DNA of 6,860 bases from an uncultured Acidimicrobiia bacterium (GTDB taxonomy: Bacteria; Actinomycetota; Acidimicrobiia; Spongiisociales; UBA5794), in the NCBI GenBank assembly GCA_913031525.1, contig CAJWGC010000059.1, forward strand, positions 1-6,860. The letters run 5' to 3'. The notes under the pieces were generated by a model. The model had not been told where the DNA came from. It made no database searches and worked only from the letters and a program-made list of their open reading frames with translations. The stretch's first letter is position 1; the number at the start of each line of letters is the position of its first letter. Below are positions 1-5,021 of the stretch, piece after piece. The position numbers were made by a program, and so were the translations under genes.

Positions 1-899
1 CGATGCGGCAAGCGGCTAGAGCAGTCGCAGGAAACGGAGCACCGAGTCGGGCGCCTTCGGTCGAGAGGGATAATCCCATCTTTGAGCCACCTTTCCTCGG
101 TAGCCGAATTGTTAAAGGAATTCCTCTCGACGATATCGCGGCTTTTATCAATGAGACTGCTCTATTTCGTAACCAGTGGCAGTACCGTCCGCAAAACGAT
201 GAGAACGATACCGAGTTTAAGGACCGGATTAGGGCTGAGCTACGGAATCAAATTGCTAAGGCTCGTAGCGATCGTCTTCTCGTACCTCAGGTGGCTTATG
301 GGTATTTCGCTGCAAATGGAGATGGGGAAGATCTCGTCATTTGGTCAGACCGCGAGCGAACTTCAGAGTTAGCGCGATTTGTTTTTCCGCGGCAGCAACA
401 GGATCCATGGCTTTGCATCGCGGATTTCTTTCGTCCAGCGGATGGCCCAGAGGTTGACTATGCCGCGTTTCACATTGTTTCGATGGGGCAGGCGATTTCG
501 GAAAAGACGGCCGCACTGTTCGCCTCTGATAACTACAGGGACTATCTATTCCTACATGGACTCGGCGTGGAGATGGCTGAAGCTCTAGCTGAATACTGGC
601 ATCGCCGTATTCGTCAGGAGTGGGGATTTTCCGCGGAAGATGGCCCCACTCTGCGCGGATTGTTCAAGCAGCAGTATCGAGGAGGCCGTTACTCGTGGGG
701 TTATCCAGCTTGCCCGGATCTTGAGGACAATGCCACTGTCGCGTCGCTACTTGATGCTGACAGATTGGGCATTGCGGTCGGTCCTGACACGGAGTACCAG
801 TATCACCCCGAGCAGACAACGTCTGCGTTGATCTGCCACCATCCCCAAGCCAAGTATTTTATTGCTCGCAAACCTCGGGAGGTTCGACGTGCTGATTGA
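1..899 (+). CDS. metH: Cobalamin-dependent methionine synthase, C-terminal reactivation domain (5'-partial)
   Basis: This is the last ~298 residues of B12-dependent methionine synthase, which transfers the methyl group of methyl-THF to homocysteine in the cytoplasm. The visible part is the activation domain, which binds S-adenosylmethionine and re-methylates cobalamin after it is oxidised. Family signatures (numbered from the Met codon at position 3) are PLDDI followed by INETALFRNQWQ near residues 41-60, the ADFFRP segment at 140-145, RGGRYSWGYPACPDLED at 226-242 (the R-x-x-x-GYP SAM-binding motif, Arg229) and HPEQTTSA followed by HHPQAKYF at 268-286. The frame is open to the window edge, so the Met at position 3 is probably internal. 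The homocysteine, folate and cobalamin modules should lie upstream, outside the window. The stop overlaps the start region of the next gene, which suggests translational coupling. Identity is confident; only completeness is unknown. Confidence 0.94.
   Translation, partial: MRQAARAVAGNGAPSRAPSVERDNPIFEPPFLGSRIVKGIPLDDIAAFINETALFRNQWQYRPQNDENDTEFKDRIRAELRNQIAKARSDRLLVPQVAYGYFAANGDGEDLVIWSDRERTSELARFVFPRQQQDPWLCIADFFRPADGPEVDYAAFHIVSMGQAISEKTAALFASDNYRDYLFLHGLGVEMAEALAEYWHRRIRQEWGFSAEDGPTLRGLFKQQYRGGRYSWGYPACPDLEDNATVASLLDADRLGIAVGPDTEYQYHPEQTTSALICHHPQAKYFIARKPREVRRAD
878..882 (+). promoter_or_regulatory. Shine-Dalgarno site fixing the GTG start of the MTHFR-like gene
   Basis: GGAGG lies inside the 3' end of metH, six bases before GTG 889. 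It favours GTG 889 over the upstream in-frame TTG at 862 and implies that the gene is translated by coupling to metH. Confidence 0.7.
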
Positions 900-1680
900 C
901 TCTGTCGCGAACGGGGAGTGGATTCGACTACCGGAGATCAATCCGCCAGACCTGGCAGATGCGAGCCACCTGTTGTTAGAGAATGTTTGGGACAGGGTGC
1001 TTGTGACAGACAACGTCTTCGGAAAAATTCGGGTTTCTCCGTATGCGTTTTCTGCCAGGATTACTCATGATGTTCCCAGCGTTTCTCCTACGGTTGTTGT
1101 GTCAACGAGAGACCGTAACGTTCTCGCCATAGAGAGCGAGGTTCGCGGAGCTATCGGCAATGGCGTATTTTCCTTTCTCGTCGTAGTCGGTGACACGATG
1201 CCCCACGTCGACCATTTAGCGAACCATCATGAGATCGTTGCTCATCTCCGCGATCTTCAGTCCCAGGTACCTCGATTCGAAGTCGGAATGCCCACCCGTT
1301 TTCAGCGATGGCAATTCGAAAAACGTATCGATCTCGGCGCCGAGTTTTTCGTTGCAGGACCTGTGCTAGACCCAGAGACGATCGAACCGAACTTTGCTCA
1401 GCTGGGTCGTCGCGATGAGGATCCACCGGTGTTGCTAATGGTGATTCCCCCCTTTGGCCCAAGATGGATTTCGCGGATGGAAGCTATGGGCGCGGTTCCG
1501 ATTACGGATGCTTTTAAGCAACAGATCGAAGATAGTGACCCGCAAGAGAGGCGTGAGATGGGTTGGCATTGGGCACAGCAGATTGAACGTCGAGCTGTAG
1601 ACGCCGGATCGTCTGGTGTAATTTTGATGGGCCTCAAGTACAAGACTGTGGTGGACGAGGCCGCTACGGCATGGCGATAG
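889..1680 (+). CDS. Methylenetetrahydrofolate reductase-like TIM-barrel protein, divergent
   Basis: A 263-residue protein of the MTHFR (MetF) family, which reduces methylene-THF to methyl-THF, the methyl donor for MetH. I start it at GTG 889, which has GGAGG at 878-882 six bases upstream; an in-frame TTG at 862 lacks such support. With that start, Glu16 in PEINPP matches the catalytic Glu of the family's FEFFPP-like motif. TRDRN at 73-77 matches the LTCRDRN motif (flavin-contacting Asp), GDTMP at 101-105 matches the GDPP turn, and KRIDLGAEFF at 145-154 matches the K-x-D-A-G-A strand. Where the family normally has TQ after that strand, with Gln contacting the folate, this protein has Ala156-Gly157. 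It is also shorter than usual MetF (about 290-300 residues). It overlaps the metH stop by 11 bases, so co-translation and a linked role are likely. Fold assignment is fairly sure; reductase activity is not. Confidence 0.82.
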   Translation: MLIDSVANGEWIRLPEINPPDLADASHLLLENVWDRVLVTDNVFGKIRVSPYAFSARITHDVPSVSPTVVVSTRDRNVLAIESEVRGAIGNGVFSFLVVVGDTMPHVDHLANHHEIVAHLRDLQSQVPRFEVGMPTRFQRWQFEKRIDLGAEFFVAGPVLDPETIEPNFAQLGRRDEDPPVLLMVIPPFGPRWISRMEAMGAVPITDAFKQQIEDSDPQERREMGWHWAQQIERRAVDAGSSGVILMGLKYKTVVDEAATAWR

Positions 1681-1717
1681 GTGCTCGTTCCCTATATCCG
1701 TATTGATGTCGTCCTGG

Positions 1718-2917
1718 TCATATCGCTGCCAGGCCTCGCTCCAAATCTTCTCGAAGATCCTCGACGTCTTCGAGCCCTATTGAGATTCGGATAACGCCGT
1801 CAGTAATCCCCAGTTTGGTGCGATTTTCGAGCCCGATTCGCTTGTGTGTCGTGGTAGCAGGGTGCGTGATCAGACTTTTGACGTCGCCAAGGTTGTTGGA
1901 TATATCGATGATTTTTAAGGCGTTCATCATTTGGAATGCATCATCGCGACCACCGTCGATCTCGACAGTCACGACTGTTCCACCGCTTGCCATCTGCCGT
2001 GCAGCAAGATCATGCTGCGGATGGCTTTCTAGGCCTGGATACCAAACCCTTCGGACCTGCTTGTGACCCTCTATCCACGTTGCCAGGTCGAGAGCAGCAG
2101 CACTTTCGCGTTCTACTCTTATGCGCAAAGTTTCGAGGCTTTTGAGCAGAACCCATGCATTGAATGGGCTTAGAGCTGGACCGGTGTGGCGCATCCAAGG
2201 CTGGACTCTCTCGTAGATAAATTCCTCGTTACCCAGGATGGCTCCGCCTAACGTTCTTCCGTGCCCATCGATATGTTTCGTAGTCGAATAGACCACTACA
2301 TCGGCGCCCAATGTGACCGGTTTCTGTAATAACGGTGTTGCGAAAACGTTGTCAACGATCACTTCAGCTCCTGCTGCGTGGGCTAATGCTGAAACCGCAG
2401 CGATATCAACGAGGGATTGCATCGGGTTAGAAGGCGACTCAAAGAAGACTGCATCGGCGGGAGTGGCCAATTGTTGCTCCCATTGATCGAGGCTCTCTCC
2501 GTCAACGAAATCGGTGTGAATGCCAAAGCGCGGGAGTAATTCATCGAGAATGATGAAGCACGATCCGAAAAGTTGTCGAGAAGCGACAATGCGACCTCCG
2601 GATTTAACCATTGACACCAGTGCGTAGAAGACCGCGGCCATTCCGCTGGCTGTGGCCCAGGCTGCTGGAACGGACTCGATAAGGCGAAGGCGCTCTTCGA
2701 ACATTGCCACAGTCGGATTTCCGTATCGCGTATAGATGTAGTGATCTGTTTCGCCTTCAAAGGAGGCTTCAGCTTCTTCCGCTGACGGATATACGAATCC
2801 GGCAGTGAGAAATAGAGCTTCAGCGGCTTCATCGAATTCGCTTCTTTTCGATCCTCCTCGGACGAGGATTGTGTCAGGCCTCAAATCTGGTTCCACGGTA
2901 TGCTTCCTGTTCTTCAT
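1718..2917 (-). CDS. metZ: O-succinylhomoserine sulfhydrylase (PLP-dependent)
   Basis: A full-length 399-residue Cys/Met-metabolism PLP enzyme that makes homocysteine from an O-acylhomoserine and sulfide, the direct sulfhydrylation route to methionine. The N-terminal motifs VRGGSKRSEFDE (19-30), EALFLTAGFVY (33-43) and IYTRYGNPTVAMFEERL (61-77) are typical of MetZ rather than of MetB or MetY. SGM at 91-93 is the usual PLP phosphate-binding turn, VDNVFATP at 188-195 carries the Asp that pairs with the PLP pyridine nitrogen, and STTKHIDGHGR at 211-221 holds the PLP lysine, Lys214. The C-terminal SLITHPATTTH at 348-358 is also conserved. Start choice is uncertain: ATG at 2917 has only a weak ribosome site, while an in-frame GTG at 2896 has AGGAAG six bases upstream and would give 392 residues, still covering the conserved region. 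The gene converges on the metH/MTHFR-like pair, which acts on its product. It lies downstream of bioY on the same strand. Confidence 0.94.
   Translation of the reverse strand: MKNRKHTVEPDLRPDTILVRGGSKRSEFDEAAEALFLTAGFVYPSAEEAEASFEGETDHYIYTRYGNPTVAMFEERLRLIESVPAAWATASGMAAVFYALVSMVKSGGRIVASRQLFGSCFIILDELLPRFGIHTDFVDGESLDQWEQQLATPADAVFFESPSNPMQSLVDIAAVSALAHAAGAEVIVDNVFATPLLQKPVTLGADVVVYSTTKHIDGHGRTLGGAILGNEEFIYERVQPWMRHTGPALSPFNAWVLLKSLETLRIRVERESAAALDLATWIEGHKQVRRVWYPGLESHPQHDLAARQMASGGTVVTVEIDGGRDDAFQMMNALKIIDISNNLGDVKSLITHPATTTHKRIGLENRTKLGITDGVIRISIGLEDVEDLREDLERGLAAI
2903..2908 (-). promoter_or_regulatory. Possible Shine-Dalgarno for an alternative metZ GTG start
   Basis: On the minus strand AGGAAG stands six bases before an in-frame GTG (first base 2896), seven codons inside the ATG-started metZ. 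The ATG at 2917 has no comparable site, only GAG about 10-12 bases upstream. The conserved part of MetZ begins after both starts, so conservation does not decide between them. Confidence 0.4.
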
Positions 2918-2948
2918 TCAGCGATATCTCGTATGTTGCGTATACCGA

Positions 2949-3104
2949 TCAAGTCTTTTCCAAAATCTCCAGATGCGAGATACCGGAGAACAACTGTTTG
3001 GCCGCAGTGCGACAACCAACGAGTGTGCCTCCAGCATCTTGGGTGAGTACGGACTCGGTGTTAGCTGGCGAACTATCTTCGGCATACTGGCCAGGTTCGG
3101 TCAA
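2949..3104 (-). CDS. Possible small protein between bioY and metZ, unrecognised
   Basis: After the bioY stop (3132-3134) the same frame stays open for about 60 codons until TGA at 2949-2951. Codons in this stretch are rich in first-position G and read as an ordinary soluble protein: an acidic, Ser/Thr-containing first half, then TLVGCRTAAKQLF and a helical-looking GISHLEILEKT end. The only usable start I see is TTG at 3104 (51 residues), with a GAGG about 11 bases upstream, which is rather far. It could be a real small gene in a bioY-metZ transcript, the remnant of a decayed longer gene, or an accidental open frame. I recognise no family, and no function is proposed. Confidence 0.3.
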   Translation of the reverse strand: MTEPGQYAEDSSPANTESVLTQDAGGTLVGCRTAAKQLFSGISHLEILEKT

Positions 3105-3131
3105 TTGGAAACCAGCCTCAATTCCGGCTTC

Positions 3132-3719
3132 TCATCCGGCACGCATCCGATCGATGATTCGCCAAGATGCCGGAAGCAAAACTCCGGCAAGAGCGGCTTT
3201 GAGGAGATCTCCTGCGATGAAAGGGTAACTACCCAATTCAGCGGCTCGGTTCCAGTCGACTTCGAGAGTGTGCGCAAGCCATGGAACGCCGAATAAGTGG
3301 ATGATCACGCTACCTAACAAGAAAGCGGGAATCGCGGTCCACATATCGCGATCTTGAGTTCGTTCTGCCAGCTTGCCAATAGCCCATGCAGCGACGACAA
3401 ACCCCACGAGGTAACCGCCCGTGGCTCCTGTGGCGGTATTCCATCCTGATTCGCCGCCTGCGTAGAAGGGAAATGCCAATCCCAGAGCGAGGTAGAGCGC
3501 CTGGCTGGCCGCTCCTAATCCTGATCCGAGTGCCGCCCCACTCAACAAGACAGCCAAGGTTTGTCCCGTGATGGGAACGGGAGTGAATCCAAGAGGAATG
3601 CGAATCTGGGCCATAGCTGCGGTCAGCAAAGCGAAGCCGACGACGAGCATTATGGAGACGGCAGTTGAGCGGGGGAGCACCGTAGCGGTGATCACTCTTC
3701 CGGGTTGTGTGGCTTGCAT
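3132..3719 (-). CDS. bioY: Biotin transporter substrate-binding subunit BioY (ECF S component)
   Basis: A 195-residue integral membrane protein, normal length for BioY, the biotin-binding S component of an energy-coupling-factor importer. Diagnostic motifs are IPLGFTPVPITGQTLAVLLSG (41-61), ASQALYLALGLAFPFYAGGE (71-90), TGATGGYLVGF (97-107) and YPFIAGDLLKA (165-175). About six hydrophobic segments are visible, near residues 21-39, 53-70, 72-88, 99-117, 127-148 and 166-186. The start ATG has a strong AAGGGAG site six bases upstream. No ATPase (BioM), transmembrane T protein (BioN) or biotin-synthesis gene is in the window, so it either uses shared ECF modules encoded elsewhere or acts alone, as proposed for some BioY proteins. 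It is divergent from the PDZ/Lon-fold gene, with 116 bases between the starts. Confidence 0.94.
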   Translation of the reverse strand: MQATQPGRVITATVLPRSTAVSIMLVVGFALLTAAMAQIRIPLGFTPVPITGQTLAVLLSGAALGSGLGAASQALYLALGLAFPFYAGGESGWNTATGATGGYLVGFVVAAWAIGKLAERTQDRDMWTAIPAFLLGSVIIHLFGVPWLAHTLEVDWNRAAELGSYPFIAGDLLKAALAGVLLPASWRIIDRMRAG

Positions 3720-3725
3720 CGTTGA

Positions 3726-3732
3726 CTCCCTT
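3726..3732 (-). promoter_or_regulatory. Ribosome binding site of bioY
   Basis: On the minus strand AAGGGAG ends six bases before the ATG at 3719. It is one of the two strongest Shine-Dalgarno sites in the window and supports this bioY start. Confidence 0.75.
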
Positions 3733-3733
3733 C

Positions 3734-3760
3734 TTGTCTGTAATCGATTCTACGTTGTCT
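3734..3760. repeat. Direct hexamer repeat flanking the bioY -10 box
   Basis: TTGTCT occurs on the plus strand at 3734-3739 and again at 3755-3760, exactly 21 bases apart, or two helical turns. The candidate bioY -10 box lies between the copies. This layout could be a tandem operator, but hexamers repeat by chance and I cannot match it to a known biotin-regulator site (BirA, BioR or BioQ types). Confidence 0.25.
3747..3752 (-). promoter_or_regulatory. Candidate -10 box of the bioY promoter
   Basis: TAGAAT on the minus strand fits the actinobacterial TANNNT -10 pattern. A start site about seven bases downstream would give a leader of roughly 20 bases carrying the bioY ribosome site. No good -35 (TTGACA-like) is seen 17 bases upstream, so this is a pattern match only. 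The box sits between two direct copies of TTGTCT (plus strand 3734-3739 and 3755-3760). Confidence 0.3.
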
Positions 3761-3823
3761 TGCGAGCAGAGATAGGGTATAGGTGGCGAATCTAATGGAC
3801 AGAGATTGGTCGTAGGGTGCTCC

Positions 3824-3829
3824 TACCAT
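3824..3829 (+). promoter_or_regulatory. Candidate -10 box for a leaderless PDZ/Lon-fold transcript
   Basis: TACCAT fits TANNNT and ends six bases before ATG 3836, the spacing expected if transcription starts at the A of the start codon. No Shine-Dalgarno sequence precedes this ATG at normal distance, which agrees with leaderless translation, common in actinobacteria. No clear -35 is seen. Confidence 0.4.
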
Positions 3830-3835
3830 TTCCGC

Positions 3836-4978
3836 ATGGATGATTTGATTCCTGAAAATTCAAGAGGGATCTCAGAGTGCCCTGAGGTGCCATGCGCTCG
3901 GGATGTCGATACCGGGAGGATGTCACCTGCTCGACGAGTGCCCAGGTGGCTGTTCGCACTTGTGGGTGTGCTTTTGACAGTAGGCATAGTTGTAGCCGCT
4001 ACCTGGTCGATCAACGTTCCGTATTTCGCACTCGCACCAGGTCCGGCTAACGACGTTACTGATTTTGTAGAGGTTCCTGAACCTATGGCTGGCACTGGCG
4101 ATCTTTTCTTCCTCACTGTCACCCTTAAGGAAGTGAATTTGATTGAGTACTTAGCGGCGATGCTCAACGGCGAAGTGGATCTCAGCGCCCGCGAGTCGAT
4201 ACGTCCAGCAGGGGTTACCTCGGAAGAATTGCGATTGCAGAATCTGTCTCTGATGGAGCAGTCGAAACGGAACGCGGTCTTCGTGGCGCTCAGCCAACTC
4301 GGCTACGACGTTACGTTTGAGGGAACGGGAGCCCTTGTCACAGGTGTGGTTGAGGGTTCAGCTGCCGACGGAGTACTAGAGGTCCACGACTTGATCGTTG
4401 GTGTGAACGGAGTTGTAGTTGAGTTTCAGACTGATGCTGTCGATCTCATCGGTGGTTTTCTTCCTGGCGATGTCATTTCGATCTCAATTGACCGACCTGT
4501 CAATGATCTATTCGAGCGCCTTGAGTTCGATGTAATGCTCGGAACTTTCATCATGATTGATGAGAACGGCAATGAAATTAACGATATTGACCGCGGCATG
4601 CTCGGCGTACTGCTGGGCAACGGGCCCACTGACATTGTTTTTCCAATCGACGTTACGATTGACTCACAGAACATCGGCGGCCCTTCGGCAGGAATGATGT
4701 TCACCCTTGAGATTATGAATCAACTTACATCCGAAGATATCACTCAAGGTCGACGAATAGCTGGGACCGGCACAATCGATCAGGCAGGAAGGATCGGTCC
4801 TATCGGCGGCGTACGCCAGAAGGTGTTTGGAGCGATTGACGCGGGAGCTGAGTATGTCCTGGTTCCTGGAGAGAACGTTCTGGAGGCACTTGAAGCCGCT
4901 GGTGGGGATGTGAAGATCATTCAAGTCGATACGATTGGCGATGCTCTGGTCTTTCTCGAAACACTACCGATTGGATGA
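3836..4978 (+). CDS. YlbL-like membrane-anchored PDZ/Lon (S16) protease
   Basis: A 380-residue protein with the layout of Bacillus YlbL and the mycobacterial Rv3194c-type proteins. It has a short cytoplasmic N-terminus, one membrane segment near residues 37-58, an extracytoplasmic conserved region starting NVPYFALAPGPANDV (60-74), a PDZ domain around 160-225 (GSAADGVLEVHD and VGVNG, 174-192), and a Lon-type peptidase domain around 255-378. The Lon Ser-Lys dyad is intact: Ser284 in GGPSAGMMF and Lys329 in GGVRQKVFGA; GTGTID at 310-315 is also typical. It therefore probably cleaves proteins at the outer face of the membrane. I start at ATG 3836 rather than TTG 3806 because of the leaderless-looking -10; an in-frame ATG at 3920 has its GGAGG immediately adjacent, too close to work well. 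It is followed after 43 bases by the DivIVA-domain gene. Substrates are unknown. Confidence 0.9.
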   Translation: MDDLIPENSRGISECPEVPCARDVDTGRMSPARRVPRWLFALVGVLLTVGIVVAATWSINVPYFALAPGPANDVTDFVEVPEPMAGTGDLFFLTVTLKEVNLIEYLAAMLNGEVDLSARESIRPAGVTSEELRLQNLSLMEQSKRNAVFVALSQLGYDVTFEGTGALVTGVVEGSAADGVLEVHDLIVGVNGVVVEFQTDAVDLIGGFLPGDVISISIDRPVNDLFERLEFDVMLGTFIMIDENGNEINDIDRGMLGVLLGNGPTDIVFPIDVTIDSQNIGGPSAGMMFTLEIMNQLTSEDITQGRRIAGTGTIDQAGRIGPIGGVRQKVFGAIDAGAEYVLVPGENVLEALEAAGGDVKIIQVDTIGDALVFLETLPIG

Positions 4979-5008
4979 TTAAACACTGCTCTCTGGTCGT
5001 GCTGGCGT

Positions 5009-5014
5009 TATCGT
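5009..5014 (+). promoter_or_regulatory. Candidate -10 box for a leaderless DivIVA-protein transcript
   Basis: TATCGT fits TANNNT and ends seven bases before the GTG at 5022. As with the gene before it, no Shine-Dalgarno site is present, so initiation directly on the first codon is plausible. Read-through from the upstream gene is also possible, since no terminator is seen in the 43-base gap. Confidence 0.35.
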
Positions 5015-5021
5015 CTGTGCT

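Noticed and set aside
862..888. TTG 862 as start of the MTHFR-like gene
   Set aside because: It has no clear ribosome site, and GTG 889 has GGAGG at ideal spacing. The extra nine residues lie before the conserved region.
2918..3131. A SAM-I, SAM-II, SAM-IV or SAH riboswitch upstream of metZ
   Set aside because: I read the minus strand for their conserved cores and found none. Only generic stems are present.
2805..3296. Plus-strand open frames across the metZ-bioY gap (also 2869-3228), potential antisense genes
   Set aside because: They overlap the 5' end of metZ and the 3' end of bioY, both certain genes, and their Ser/Arg/Cys-rich products look like reverse-strand reads of coding sequence.
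3720..3805. BirA, BioR or BioQ operator upstream of bioY
   Set aside because: No matching palindrome is visible. Only the TTGTCT direct repeat was recorded.
3806..3835. TTG 3806 as start of the PDZ/Lon-fold protease
   Set aside because: There is no Shine-Dalgarno site. ATG 3836 is preceded by a well-placed TANNNT box, and the extra residues add nothing typical of the family.
4979..5021. Intrinsic terminator between the protease and DivIVA genes
   Set aside because: No GC-rich stem followed by a T-run is present in the 43-base gap.
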